A stretch of DNA of 64,000 nucleotides from Sapria himalayana (taxonomy: Eukaryota; Streptophyta; Magnoliopsida; Malpighiales; Rafflesiaceae), in contig JAREIK010008029.1 in the NCBI GenBank assembly GCA_029783825.1, positions 1 through 64,000 of the forward strand. Direction: 5' to 3'. The notes under the pieces are model-generated. The model was given only the letters and a program-made list of their open reading frames with translations. It ran no database searches and was not told the DNA's origin. Every line of letters starts with the position of its first letter. Within the stretch, counting starts at the first letter, position 1. A program made the position numbers and the translations under genes. Shown here piece after piece: positions 40,926 through 54,605 of the stretch.

Positions 40926-40930
<5 letters not shown>
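40413..40930. other. Non-GATA island, unclassified insertion (possible LTR fragment)
   Basis: About 520 bases of ordinary sequence are bounded by an AT tract on the left and AT/TG tracts on the right. It holds the words GTGGTTCGCTAG and, twice, AGCTACATCCAC (near 40589 and 40788), a pairing I associate with plant LTR-retrotransposon ends. No open frame was seen. Classification is uncertain. Confidence 0.5.

Positions 40931-40936
<6 letters not shown>

Positions 40937-40960
<24 letters not shown>
40937..40960 (+). repeat. (TG)12 microsatellite
   Basis: A perfect TG run lies between an AT tract and the GATA array. Confidence 0.95.
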
Positions 40961-40961
<1 letters not shown>

Positions 40962-41795
40962 AGATAGATAGTTAGAAAGATAGATAGATAGTTAGTTAGA
41001 CATATAGACAGATATATAGATAGACAAATAGACAAAAAGACATATAGAGAAATAGATTGAAATATAGATAGATAAATAGACACTTAGATAGACTAATATA
41101 TATATATATATATATATATATACAAATAGTTATAAATTTAGATAAACAAACATATAGTTAGATATAAAGATAGACTAATAGTCAAATAAGCAAAAAAGTT
41201 TGCTAAATAGTTAGATATTTAGATAAATAGACAAATAGAAACATATACATATAGATTGTTAGTTAGTTAGAGAATTAGGTCTATAAAAAATAAATAGATA
41301 GTATGATTCACAGATTGACAGATTGATATATAGCTAAATAGATACATAGATAGATAGACATATAAAAAAATAGAAAGTTAGATATATAGATAAATATATA
41401 TATAGATATATAGATAGATATATAGATATTTAGATAATAAGATTGACATAAAGATTATTAGACAAATAGATATATATAAACATATAGATAAATAGACATA
41501 TAGATAGATGGATAGATAGATAGACTTATAGACTAATATACTATTAGATAGATCTAGAGATAGATAGATTGAGAGATAGATAGATTAATAGATAGATAGA
41601 CAAATTGATAGATAGACATATACACAAATAGATAGATTCACAGATAGAATAATAGATAGATAGATACATATTTAGATAGGAAAAATAGATAGATAGATAG
41701 ACAACAGACAAATAGATAGATAGATAAATAGATAGATAGATTGAAAGATAGATAAATAGATAGATAGATAAATAGATAAATAGATAGATAGATAA

Positions 41796-41850
<55 letters not shown>

Positions 41851-41880
41851 GTTAGACATATAGACAGATAGACATATTTT
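40961..41880 (+). repeat. (GATA)n array, last block in GATA orientation
   Basis: Imperfect GATA repeat, purest at 41690-41850. A short AT tract lies near 41099-41122. It ends at the strand switch. Confidence 0.95.
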
Positions 41881-41910
41881 ATCTATTTCTCTATCTATAT
41901 GTGTATCTAT
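41850..41910. other. Strand-switch point of the tetranucleotide array
   Basis: Within a few bases the + strand changes from GATA words (AGACAGATAGACATATTTT) to TATC words (ATCTATTTCTCTATCTA). The two sides form an imperfect inverted repeat with almost no spacer. Confidence 0.9.
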
Positions 41911-42954
41911 GTCTTTCTATATGTTTATCAATTTGTTTATATATCTCCATATCTTTATGTTTATCAATTTGCCTATCAATCTTTATATCATTCCTTTTAT
42001 CAATCTATATATCAATCAATCTATCAATCTATATATCTCTTTATCTATCTGTATATCTATCTATTTGTCTATCTATCTTTCTATCTATCTGTCTATCTAT
42101 TTGTCTATCTATTTGTCTTTCTATATGTCATTCTATCTATCTATCTATCTGTCTGTCTATCTATCTTTCGTTCTATCTGTCTGTCTCTATATTTGTAAGT
42201 ATATTTATCTAAATTTCTATCTATCTATCTTTCTGTCTATCTTTCAATCTCTCTATTTATCTATCTATATATTTATCTATCTATATATCTATCTAGATGT
42301 CTATCTATATATTAATCTATCAATCAATCAATCTAGATATATATCAATCTAAATTATCTGTCTATCTATGTATTAATCTATCTATCAATATGTCTATCTA
42401 TTAATCTATCAATATATGTATCGATCTTTTATCTATCTTTTAATCAATCAATCAATCTATCTAACTATCTATCTATTTATCTTTCTATTTATATGTCTGT
42501 CTATCTGTCAATCAATCAATCTATCTATCTATCTATTGTTTATCTCTTAGTCTATCTATCTGGCTGTCTATCTATCTATTTATCTTTCTATCAATTTATC
42601 TATCTTTATTTCAGTCTTTTTATCTATCTAGCTATCTATTTGTCTATCTTTGTGTATATCTATATGTCTATATTTATGTCTATCTACATATCAATCATTC
42701 AATTTATCTATCTATGTATCTTTCTATCTGCCTATCTATTTATATATCTATCTATATGTTTGTGTCTATCTATATATCAATCTATCGATTTATCTTTCTG
42801 TGTATATGTCTATCTTTATATCTATCTTTCTATCTATTAATCTATATATCTGTCTATCTGTCTATCTAATTTATATATTTATTTAAGTATCTATCTATCA
42901 TTCTATATATCTATCTATCTATTTATTTAACTATTTCTCTACATGCCTATACAT

Positions 42955-42985
<31 letters not shown>

Positions 42986-44285
42986 CTATGTATATGCCTA
43001 TCTTTCTTTTAATCAATCTACCTATCTGTCTTTTATGTCTAACTATCTATTTGTCTATTTGTCTATCAATCTATCTATCAGTCTATATACCTGTATACCT
43101 ATCTACCTTTTTACCTCTCTACTTGTCTGCTTGTCTACCCATCTACTTGTGTGCCTATCTACCTGTCTACCTATCTTTCTATCGATGTGTTGACCTATCT
43201 TCTAGTCTACCTATCTGCCTGTCTACCTATCTACCTGTCTATCTTTCTAACTATCTACCTATCTATATGTTTATCTATCTATCTGTATATCTGTATATCT
43301 GTCTATATGTCTATCTGTCTATATGTCTATCTTTTCTATATGTCTATGTCTATCTGTGTAACTATCTATCTATTTATAGATTTATCTATCTATCTGTGTG
43401 TCAATCAATCAATCATATCTATCTATCTACCTATTTATCTTTCTATTTGTATATCTTTCTATATGTCAATCAATCTATCTTTCTATTTGTCTATCTATCT
43501 ATCTATCTTCCTATCTGTCTATTTGTATATATATCGAATAGTATAACTATCTATCTATTTATCTACCTATCAATCAATCAATCTATCTATCTATATATCT
43601 ATCTTTCTATTGGTCTATTTATCTATCTATCTATCTATATATCTATTTCTTTATTTATTTATCTACTATCTATCTATGTATCTATCTATCTATCTGACAA
43701 TATATCTATTTGTCTATCTATGTGTCTATCTATCTATCTCCCTGTTTGTCTATCTGTCTATCTATCTACATATTAATCTGTCTATCTATCTATCTATTTG
43801 TATATATTTCTATCTATCAATCTATCAATTTGATTATCTGTCCATATGTCTATATATCTATCTATCTGTCTAACTTTTTATATTCCTATCTGTCTAGCTG
43901 TCTATATATCTATCCACATACATTTATATCTATCAATAAATCTATTTATCTATCTAACTATCTATCTATCATTTTATCATTCTATTTGTCTATCTATCTA
44001 TTTATTTATATATCCTTTTGCCTATTTATTTATCTTTCTATCTATATTTCTATATAGATTTCTATCCATATATTTATCTGTTTATCTTTCTATCTATCTA
44101 TCTGTCTATCTATATATCTATTTATTTTTATATCTATCTATCTGTCTAGATATCTATATTCTCATCTGTTTATCTATCTACCTATTACCTATCTACCTAT
44201 TACCTATCTACCTATCTACATCTTACTATCTACATGCCTACTTGTCTATCTATCTATCTTTCTACATGTCTAACTCTCTACCTAT
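41881..44285 (-). repeat. Imperfect (CTAT)n array (GATA on minus strand), block III
   Basis: The array is in the opposite orientation to the blocks on its left. It contains an AT tract near 42960-42985 and a CTAC/CTGC/CTTG-rich subregion near 43080-43300. The long + frames are repeat artefacts. It is interrupted at 44286 by inserted sequence. Confidence 0.96.
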
Positions 44286-45130
44286 AAATATATACAATGT
44301 TATAAACAAAAATTTTAATTTAATTATATGAATACATATATGTATATATAGTTAGAATTATAGTTATATTTAATTATATAGAGTGTTACAGTGTTATACA
44401 AATATTTATATATAGTTATACATATATAGTTATAAATATGTATGTATTAAAAGATATAATTATATATAAAATTTATATAGTTATACATTTAGTAAAACAT
44501 CATTATATATAGTTATATATTATTATCCATAATGTATATTGTTTTAAGAAATATAGTTATATAGAATTATACATATAGTTATACATCATTATATAGTTAA
44601 AAATTAGTTATGTATAATTATGAATATATTTATAAAATTAGTTTACTTAATTATAAATATAGTTATAAATACTTTTATATATAATGGCATATAATTATAT
44701 AATTAAAGAAGTGTTTAGATATAATATTTGCGATTAAAATATTTTTATAAATGTTACTTAAATATAATTATATATATGTAACACTTTTATAAATAATATA
44801 TAGTATATATATCACATTTATATAGAAATTATAAACATTCTATATTTATATAAAAATTAATATGTAATATAAAAGATTACAAAATTGTCTAAAAATTTAA
44901 TGTTATATAATTGTTATATAAAAAACTATATAAATGGATAGATTTATGTAAATGTTGTATAGATATTTATAAACATTGATATATATGTATAAATATTTAT
45001 ATATAACATTATATGTTAATATAAACATATCAGTGTTTATATATAATGTAATAAATTTATATAAATTAAAGTCTAGACATTTATATATAATGTCATACGA
45101 TTATATAAATGTATAAAACATTATATATAT
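44286..45130. repeat. Dispersed copy of the ~540-bp AT-rich unit
   Basis: AATATATACAATGTTATAAA, then TAGTTATATTTAATTATAT and the AAATATTTATATATAGTTAT words, follow the same order as in 16400-20030, closest to the copy at 19507. So this unit is dispersed and not confined to one tandem array. Confidence 0.75.
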
Positions 45131-45559
45131 TGTTACATGTGTATAATTTATTCGGAGAAAACAAAAATATAATCCATTAACATTAAGTTTAATTTTTATT
45201 AAGTTATAGAAGTAGAAAACATCAAGGAGAAAACAAAATGCAAACATTAAGAATTTGAAATCAATAAAACCCTAAATATTTAAATAGTAGAAGAACAAAG
45301 ATTACACTGAGAATTTATAGTTTCATTAATGGTGTAGAGTCAAAATCATATAGGTGAAATGAAAATAGAAGAAAAAAATAAAGAAAGTCAGGGGATAATT
45401 AAAAAAAACTAATACCCAATTATTCTGTACAAATGAAAATCTGATACTACTAATAGAATTCAGAGTGACGGAGATATGCAAATAGCATTCCAAAGCAGAA
45501 CAATAAAAAAATTACATACTAACATAAGAGATAAAATTACTAGGTTGTTCCCGTGTAGT
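45131..45559. other. Non-coding stretch between AT-rich unit and CACTA end
   Basis: AT-rich, with GGAGAAAACAAAA twice (near 45155 and 45225). No gene was seen. Confidence 0.4.
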
Positions 45560-46002
45560 CAAGTTTTGCCTTTGGTTTGAAATTTGAAAGAGGTAAATTT
45601 TGCTATATGTTAATGGCTTAGCAATTTTTTATTAAATCTAAAAATTTAACTTAGGAATTACTGACCAAATTTTTGGTCGGTAAATTGTTTGTAATTACGA
45701 CATTATAAATAATTTGGAAAGCCACTTTACCGACCATTTCATGGAAATATATTTTTGGTCGTTAAATGGTCAGTAATTTGTTGGTAATTTTTATTTGCTA
45801 ATTCCCTACTAATTTACAGATCAATTTCTGACCAAAAATATTTGGTCGATAAATATGGCCGGTCTTTGGTCTGAAAATTGGTAAGAATTATTTTTTTTCA
45901 AAACCCATTTTTGGTCTCTAAATGGTAATTATTTGCTAAGTAATAACCGACCAATATTTTAGGTCAGTAATTTGGTCATTATTCTTATTATTTTTAGTAG
46001 TG
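45560..46002 (-). other. CACTA right terminus with GGTCGGTAA sub-terminal motifs
   Basis: The terminus read from outside is CACTACTAAAAATAATAAG. Sub-terminal motifs TTTTTGGTCGGTAAAT, ACCGACCA and TTTTTGGTCGTTAAATGG recur on both strands between 45665 and 45985. The motif set differs from CTAGCTAAA of the other two CACTA ends, so this is a separate family. Confidence 0.75.
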
Positions 46003-48112
46003 TATTTATCTATCTATCTATTTGTTTGTCTATCTATCTATATATCTATTTATATAATTGTCTATTTATGTATATGTATATCTATCGACACGTATACCTA
46101 TCAAACTCTCAGTTTATCTATCTAAGAATCTATCTGTCAATATATTTATCTATTAATTAGTCAATATGTCAATTGTCTATCTATCTCTCTATCTCTGTAT
46201 CTTTCTATCCATGTATATTTTATCTATCTATCAGTATATCTTTCTATCTATCTATCTGTCTATTTTTCTATAGATAAATCTATTTGTCTATCTATCTTTT
46301 TGTCTATATCTCTATATGTTAATCTATATATTTGTCTAACTATCAATTTTTTCATCTTTGTATCTCTGTATCTATCTATCTATATCTTTATATGTTTATA
46401 TGTCTTTATGTCTATTTGTCTAGCTGTCTATATATCTATCTGTCAATCTATCTTTATATCTATCTACCTATCTATTTGTATATATTTCGATCTATTTATC
46501 AATTTGTCTATCTTTTTATTTGTCAATCAATTTATTTGTCTATCTTTCTACTTGTCTAAATATCTATATATTTATTTATCTATCTAAATGATCATTCTAT
46601 CATTCTATCTATATATCTATCTATATATCTATCTATTTTTCTATCTATATACTTGACTATCTATCTATATACCAATCTATCTATCTATCTATCTATCTAT
46701 CAGACTATCGATCTATCTATCTATCTATTGATCTATCTATCTATTTATCTATATATCTACCTATCTGTTATAAGTATCTATTTGTTAATTTGTCTAAGTG
46801 TCAATCTATCTATCTATATATAAATCTATCAATCAATCAATAATCTAACTATTGATCTATCTATTAATTTATCTATCTATCTATATATCTATCTATCTGT
46901 GTATCTATCTAATTATATATTTATCTATCTATCAATGAATAAATCTACCAATCTATCTATTTATATATACATTTCAATCTATATGTCAACCTATATATCT
47001 ATATATCTATCTATCTATCAATTTTTCTATCTTTATATCTGTCAATCAGTCTATCTGGCTATCTGTCAACCTCTTTATCTATCTATGTCTATCTATCTTT
47101 ATATCTATAAATTTTTCTATATTAATATTTGCCTAGCTATCTAAATTTCTATCTTTTTATTTGTTTTTCAATCTATATATTTATCTATCTTTCGATTTTT
47201 CTTTCATTTTATCATTCTTTCTATGTATCTCTCTATTTATATATTTATCTACTTATTTATCTATCTATCAATGTATCTATTTGTCCATCTATCTGTCTAT
47301 CTGTCCATTTGTATACCTATCTATTTGTCTATGTTATTATCATTCTATCAGTCCAACTATCTATTAATCTATATGTCTAATTGCATATCTATCTATCTTT
47401 TTATTTTTTTGTGTCTATTTGTCTAACTATCTATCTTTCTATTTGTCTATCTGTCTATCTGTATCTTTGTCAATCTATCTATCTATCTATTTGTCTATCT
47501 ATCTTTGTATCTATCTATTTTCCTATCTGTCAATCAATCAATCTATCTATCTATCTAAATATCTATCTATTTAACTTTTTATTTGTTTGTCTATATGGTT
47601 ATATATCTATCTATTTATCTATCTACCTATTGACTTATCTAGCTATATACCTATCTACCTATATATCTATCTATCTATCTGCCTATCTATCTATCTATAT
47701 TTTTATCTATCTATCTATATATTTGTCTATATTTCTACCTAATTATCTAACTATCTATCATTCTATCATTTTATTTATCTTTCTATCTATCAATCTTTAT
47801 TTGTGAATAATTATTAATCTTTCTATCTATCTATATGTATATCTATCTATCTATATATCTATATATCTGTATATTTGACAATCTTTCAATCTATGTATCT
47901 GCCTATATTTCTATCTGTGTATCAATCTATAAATTATCTATCTATCTATGTATCTATCATTCTATCTGTCTATTTATCTGTTTCACTTTTTATCTCCTTT
48001 CCGATATTTTTTTATCTCTTTCTACTTATATATCTTTCTATTTTTCTATTTATGTATCAGTCTATCAATCAATCTATCTATCTATCAGTTTATATGTCTT
48101 TCTGTCTATCTG

Positions 48113-48143
<31 letters not shown>

Positions 48144-49532
48144 GTCTATCTATCTATTTATCTATCTATATGTATATATGTCTATTTATATAACTATTTA
48201 TTAATCAACTAATCAATCAACAAATCTAACTATCTATCTATAAATATATCTAACAATCAATCTCTCTACCTAATTATCTATTTATCTATCTATCTATTAA
48301 TTAATCAATAAATCTATATATATATATATATATGTCTATCTATCTATCTATCTCACTACCTATTTTTCTTTATATCTATCTATTAATTTGTCTATCTTTG
48401 TATCAGTCAATATTTTTATTTGACTATCTATAAATATCTTTATCTTTCTATCAATCTTTTAATCTTTCTATCTTCTTATTTGTTTATCTACCTACCTTTC
48501 AATATGTCTATCAGTCTATATGTTTATCTATATATCTATCTGTCTATCATTATATCATTCTATCTATCTATATATCTATTTATCTATTTATCTACTTGGC
48601 TATCTATCTATATATCTATCTATCTATGTATTTATCTATTTATCTATTTGTCTATCTGTCTAATATCTATCCATTTATCTATCTATCTATGCATCTATTT
48701 AACATTATATAAGTATATCTATCTATTAGTCTATATGCCTATGTATTTATTTGGGTATCATTCAATCTATTTATCTGTATATCTATTTATCTGTATATCT
48801 ATCTATTTGTCTATCTATCTTTCTATCTATTAATTTATTAATTAGACTATCAATCTATTTGTCTATCTATCTATCTATATATCTTTTTATTTGTCTATAT
48901 GTCAGTCAACCTATTTATCTATCTATCTATTTTTTTGTCTATCTATCAATAAATCACTCTATCTATCTATCTATCTAAATACCTATATACATATCTACCC
49001 ATCAACCTACCTATATATCTATCTACTTCTCTATCTACATATCTACTTATCTACCTACCTACCTATCTATCTATCTATGTATATATCTATCTATCTTTTT
49101 TTCTTTCTACCTATTTATCTATCTATCAATTTATCTATCAATATTGACTATCTTTTTATTTGTCAATATGCCTATCTAACTATCTATCAATCAGCCTATA
49201 TATTTAACTATCTGTCTATCTATCTGTATATTTTTTCTAAATATCTATCCTTTTATCTATCTATCTTTTTATATGTTTATATCTCTATCTATCTATCTAT
49301 TTATCTAACTTTCTATCTATCTATTTATCTACTTGTCTATCCATATATCTAACTAACTTCTATCTATATATCTGTCTGCCAAACTATCTATCTATTTATC
49401 TAACTTTCTGTTTATCAATATATTAGTCTATCATTCTATCAGTCTATATGTCTATCTATATATTTGTCTATTTATCTATTTGTCTATGTATTTATCTATT
49501 TATCTATTAATCTATCTATCTGTCTATTTGTC
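46003..49532 (-). repeat. Imperfect (CTAT)n array, block IV
   Basis: Continuation of block III on the far side of the insertion. It ends at the A-tail of the LINE at 49533. Open + frames of Ser/Ile/Tyr/Leu are artefacts. Confidence 0.96.
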
Positions 49533-50576
49533 TTTTTTTATAAAGGTTTATTTATTAATTTTAGCCCTCTCTTTTGGCAGCGGAATACCATTTATGCAAA
49601 CTATTTCTACCCTTTTCCATCTTACATCCATATCCCATTTCTAATGACTAGCAATAATGAAATTTTCCTAGTGCTAACTAGGAGCTTTCCAAAAGTAAAA
49701 AAAAAACTATATGAGTCTTCAATCTTTACTTTACTCAAGGCTTCCATCTTTTATTTTCCTAGCATTCCATAGATCATCGCTACTCTTTTCCAAATTTCTG
49801 CCCTCTCTATTCTTTATATGCCCTATTTCCCTGCAAGAAAAAAATATTTCCCATTTTTCAAATTACCTTGTCACCATGCTACAAGAGTTTCTGTCGAGCC
49901 TTTTCTCTGCATGCTGTCTGTCCCTTCCCTTGCCTTTCTTAATTCTCCGATATAGCTTTAAACTTTTTTCTTAAGAGCTGTTTCAAGTCCGCTTAGCCGC
50001 ATCTTGGTCCTTGCCGAACACCTAAACTAGACACTTACCTTTCCTAGATCCTTTTATTTAAAACATAGCACATGAATTCTGAAAATTACAGACTTCTTAT
50101 CCCCCTTTATATACCTAACACCTGACTTTAGAGCTATTTGAAATACATAACACATGACTATTGCAGACTCTTGCTAATTCCATATTAATTTTAGTTCAAA
50201 AGAGCATGGATTGGTGGCCCCTTTAATGCTATCCTGAAAAATCAAAGAAACCAGAAACAAATAAAAAAAAGAGCAGAAAATTCCAGTCTTACAGCAGCTT
50301 TACTTTCACTGCTCCTTAAATATTTAACCTATGTCTGAAAACAAAACCAAAAACACAACCAAGCAAAACAAATTTCCAATATCCCAAGCTTAACAGTTTT
50401 TTTTGCCTATCTTTTATTGCCCTCCCCACAGGACCGGGGTGGCTCTTCACTTGTTTCATGACCTCCTCCTGTAAAAGAGTTTATATCTGCAAAATTTATC
50501 CTTTTTTTTAATATATCAGATTAAAAAAAAAGAAAAAAGTTCTTCTCTTCCCCTCTTTATCCTTTAGATCTAATTT
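49533..50576 (-). other. LINE 3' UTR and A-tail
   Basis: About 1.0 kb of non-coding sequence follows the RNase H domain. The distal ~60 bases (AGCCCTCTCTTTTGGC, GGAATACCATTT on the + strand) match those of the LINE at 57748, identifying the conserved 3' end of the family. The run of seven T at 49533-49539 is the A-tail on the minus strand. Confidence 0.8.
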
Positions 50577-53268
50577 TTAATTTTTTTTTTGAATTCTAAT
50601 ATATGGGAAACCTATTTTATCTAAACTTATTAAACCTTTATATTTGTCATAGATATCTTTCTCTTCAAATTCTTGAAAACCTCTCTTTGTACCCTCTTCT
50701 ACTAATTTGTCTGCCAAAGCATTCGCTTCTCTGAATATATGTATAATTTTCCCTTTAAGTTCTATTAGTAGAGTTTTAATTTTATCAATATCTTCTTCTA
50801 GTTTCCATAGTTCTATTTTTCCTATTACTAAATCCACTAATAAACTCGAATCAACTTGCACTTGAATATTCTGAAAATTATTATCTTCACATATTTGTAA
50901 ACCTTTATGCAAAGCTATAACCTCTGCATCCAAGGCGGAGGAGGCTAAATCATTCATTGTGAATGCTCTTATCACCCCGCCTTCCTCGTTTCTTATAACC
51001 CCCCCTCCACCTGCTGCTCCCATATCCCTTTTAAAGCTCCCATCCGTATTTAATACTAGACCATTATGTTGGGGCATTTTCCATCTGATAATTTTAATTT
51101 CTGGTCTTTCCTGTGTCCTTGTAATTAAACCCCAAGCTTCTTTCCTATTTTCATCTATTCCTACACTTCCAAGCTTAATAGGGCTACAGGCTGAGATAAA
51201 TGCACATTCTTTTTTAATTTCTTCTAGAATATTTACTGCATTCATTGGAATGCCATCAAATCTGCTTTTATTTCTTGCTTTTCCAGAGACACCATACAGT
51301 AATGTGAGGGATGTATATCCTTAGCCATTTGATGATCTTGTTCTTCGTTTTACTTTCCTTCCATTTTTTTATTCTTTCTATCAGTACATCCGAGTCTTTT
51401 TCTAATACAACTTCTATTTCTAGTTTCTTCCATATGTTTATAGTTATCTTCCCTATTGAAAACAAATTATCCATACTTTCTATTTCTTGGTTACAACATT
51501 CACATCTAGATGCTAATCTTATACCTTTCTTTTGAATGTGCTCATCAATCGGGATGGCTTTTGAGAGGAGTTTCCACATAAAAATGTTTATTTTTTGTGG
51601 AAGTTCCTTTTTCCATGCTTCTTCAAAAATCAATTGTGAAATTTTTTTAGTTCTGATCAGCTCTTTTACACTTTTTAATGTAAATTTTCCTTGAGCATCT
51701 AAGGACCATTTCCATCCACTTTTAGTTAATATGAAATGATTTTCTACCATATTTCTCTGCTTATAAATTAAATTCCAGCTTTTTGACGCTCTTTTTGTAT
51801 TATTAAAGGCATTACTACCTAGTCCGTATCTAGCTTTTATATATGCCACCCATAGGCTATTATTTTTATTATTTTTAATTCTCCACCAGTTCTTGTAGGC
51901 CCAAGCTTTTGCTATATCGTTGAGATTTGAAAAGTCCAAGTCAGCTTCTTTTAATGGAAAGCATAGGTCTTCCCATTTTTTCCAATGCAACTTATTTGTA
52001 CTTCCACTTTCTTCCCATAAGAAGTTGACATTTCTCTTTCTAGTTTTCTTATGATAGTTTTCGGTGGCTGTAAAGACATTAGAGTATGTGTCAGTGACCC
52101 ATGCAATACATGTGTGATTAGAGTAACTCTTCCTGCCATGCTTAGCAGATTTTCTTTCCAACCTGTGATCTTTCGCCTTAATTTTTCCACTAGGAATGCT
52201 AGGTATTCCCCCTTCAGCCTTGCCTCATAGATCGGGCATCCAAGATACATTAGCACACCCTTTTTATGTATGAATCCGGTGATATTTTTTATCTTTTGAG
52301 CTATATTTTCAAAAGATTTTTCTGCTATCATAAATTGACATTTATTCTTATTCAGCATCTGTCCAGTTTCTCCTTCCATTCTATTTAATAATTTCATCAT
52401 ATGTCTTATGGATCGGTTACTGGCATTTGAGAAAATTATAATATCATCTGCATACGCCAAGCAGCACACTATCAGTGTGTTTCTTGGTTGCTTATATCTA
52501 ACAATTTTCCCTTCACTCATTTCCTTTTTCAAATTTACAATAAAGAGTTCTAGATAGATATTAAAAAGGGAAGGAGAAAGAGGGTCCCCTTGTCTAAGTC
52601 CTCTTGAGGTTTTAAATTCTTTGCCTGCTTGCCCATTTATAAGTATTTTAACCCATACGCCTGATATACAGCTGTTTATTAAATCTATCCAAAATTCCGA
52701 GAAACCCATTTTTCTCATTAAATAACATAATATTTCACATTCCACCATGTCAAATGCTTTAGAAAGATATAGTTTCAATATTATATTACGTCCTCTCAAC
52801 TTAGCTCCTATCTCTCTAATCAATTCTGAAGCTAGATTGATGTTTTCCATCATCAATCTGTCTTTAACAAAACCTGTTTATTCTATCGATATAATAGATG
52901 GGAAGATTTTACTGAGTCTATTCTAAATAACCTTAGCTAATATCTCGTAGATTGAATTACATAAACTAATTGGCCTGTAGTCTTCTCCTGTTTGCGGGTT
53001 AGATTTCTTAGGAACCAAAACAATATGAGAATTAGTCCATGCTTTTGTAATTTTTGCTCATGCAAAAATCCAAACAATGGCTATGACTAGCTCTTTTTTA
53101 ATAATGTTCCAGCTGCACTGAAAAAACCCATTGTTCCATCCGTCAGGACCTGCAGCGTTATCTTTATTTGCATTGAAAACTGCCTCTTTGATTTCTTCTT
53201 CTGTTGGGAATTCTTCTAAAATTTTATTATCATTTTCTGAGACTTGCATTGAGCTAGGTGCTGTAACC
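50577..53268 (-). pseudogene. LINE ORF2 3' part: reverse transcriptase, zf-RVT, RNase H (broken)
   Basis: On the minus strand: FPTEEEIKEAVF and AAGPDGWNN (RT start), RGLRQGDPLSPSLFNIYLEL, the catalytic LAYADDIIIF near 52450, and GQMLNKNKCQFM. Then zf-RVT with LPQKINIFMWKLLSKAIPID and CECCNQEIESMDNLF. The RNase H domain has NTDGSFKRDMG, DAEVIALHKG, VDSSLL and FREANALAD, so all four acidic positions (D, E, D, D) are present. Breaks: in-frame stops between 53058 and 52857, a frameshift near 52050 and another near 51260. RT copies the LINE RNA at the nicked target; RNase H removes RNA from the hybrid. It is a dead copy. Start and end are set by homology to the intact copy at 59119-61766. Confidence 0.9.
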
Positions 53269-53344
53269 CATAGAGAGAGAAAGTGAATTCTTAGTGAGAG
53301 AAAATGCCATTTTTGAGCGAAAAAAGCTCAAATTCAAGCTAAAA

Positions 53345-54605
53345 ATGTGGAATTCCGAATTGCTCTCTAATAAGAAATCGTTCTCATCTATCTTCAAAGG
53401 AGCCGCGCCCATTTTTCCTAACTTTGAAGCAAAAATGGAGTCTCCCGCAGTCCTATTTTCGAAGGAAGAAATCAATAAACTGGAATACTCATTCGAGCTC
53501 ACTCTCATTGGAAAATTCTTGCACGGTCAGCCTGAAATTAATGCCATTTATGATTTCTTCGCCTCCTTGAAGTTACGGGCAGTGGTGAAGCTCGTATGGT
53601 ATGATGGCAAGCACTCCTTCTTCCAGTTCAAGGAAGAAGACGACTTCCTCCGAATATGGGGCAGAGGATAGTGGAGCATCGTGGGGCTGCCCATGCGCAT
53701 CTTCAAATGGTCGCCGAGCTTCACACCTCTTGAGGAATCCTCGCACGGACTGGTATGGATTAACTTACTGAAACTTCCCTTGCACTTCTTTAACAAGCTA
53801 TCTCTCTACTCTATTAGACTCTGTTTCGGTAAACCTTGGCTTCTAGATGAAGCTACAGCATGTATAACTAGACCTAGTGTCGCTAGGATTTGTGTGGAAG
53901 TTGACATTAGGCTCCCTCTACCGAGTAGAGTGTGGATAGGTAGTGACCTTGCCAATGGATTCTGGCAGGAAGTCCATCCAGAATCCATCCCAAGATACTG
54001 CACATACTGCCACAGAATGGGGCATGAGGAAGAAGTTTGCATGGCTGGTGGAGGGAAGAAGAGAGAGGGGAAGTTTAGTAAAGAAGAGAGAAAATGAAAG
54101 GGAGTGAATGGGTAAAAAAAGGGCAGGGCATAGGAGATAGTGACAAGGGCAAAGGGGAGGATAAAATAGAGAGGGAGAAAAGCCGAGTAGGGAATAGCAT
54201 AGAAGAGGCAGAAAAATCAAAGCAGAAGAAGCACCTTAGAGGAATGGAATAAAGCCCAGAAGAGATAATGGGGGATGGGTTAGAAAAGGGATTACTAGAA
54301 AAGGCTGAGGAAAGTGAGAGGAAGGCAGAAAGGGCAGAGAAAAAGGGAGACATAATGAAGGATACAAGGCTGGAAAAGCATTTAGAAGGGGAAAAATGGC
54401 AGATATCAGAAAGTGGTTAGAGAAGACATCCAAGGAGGCTGAATGGGGAGTAAAGGGGTTGGAAGATAGAAGAGGAAAGAAAGCTAGAAGTAAGAGAAGG
54501 AAGGGGGTAATAGAGACAAAAACAATGGAGAAAATGGTAGAATTTATCTCGGAGGAGGATGATCTCTATCGGAGGAAGAAACAGATGCAAAAAGCTTGCC
54601 TTTAA
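53345..54605 (+). pseudogene. LINE ORF1: DUF4283 nucleic-acid-binding protein with CCHC knuckle (broken)
   Basis: From ATG 53345 the frame gives SFSSIFKGAAPIFPNFEAK, then the DUF4283 core (FELTLIGKFLHGQPEI, FFASLKLRAVVKLVWYDGKH, EEDDFLRIWGRG). An in-frame TAG at 53669 interrupts it, and the same frame continues with WSIVGLPMRIFKWSPSF, ITRPSVARICVEVDI and the zinc knuckle CTYCHRMGHEEEVC (C-x2-C-x4-H-x4-C) near 54000-54040, ending at a TGA at 54095. A Lys/Glu-rich tail appears to continue in another frame to 54605. In plant LINEs this protein coats the element RNA. The stop is a simple TAG replacing a sense codon; the tail needs a frameshift. It lies upstream of the ORF2 fragment on the same strand. 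Confidence 0.88.

Larger units (their letters stand above)
44286..46002. mobile_element. Insertion ending in a second-family CACTA terminus
   Basis: This 1.7-kb block splits a CTAT array. Its right end is a clear CACTA-type terminus (TTTTTAGTAGTG); its left end is a copy of the AT-rich ~540-bp unit without a terminus. It is either a truncated or rearranged non-autonomous element, or two insertions side by side. No transposase sequence was seen. Confidence 0.55.

Noticed and set aside
29673..41880. CRISPR-like array
   Set aside because: Repeats are 4 bp with no constant repeat/unique spacer structure, and the window is eukaryotic.
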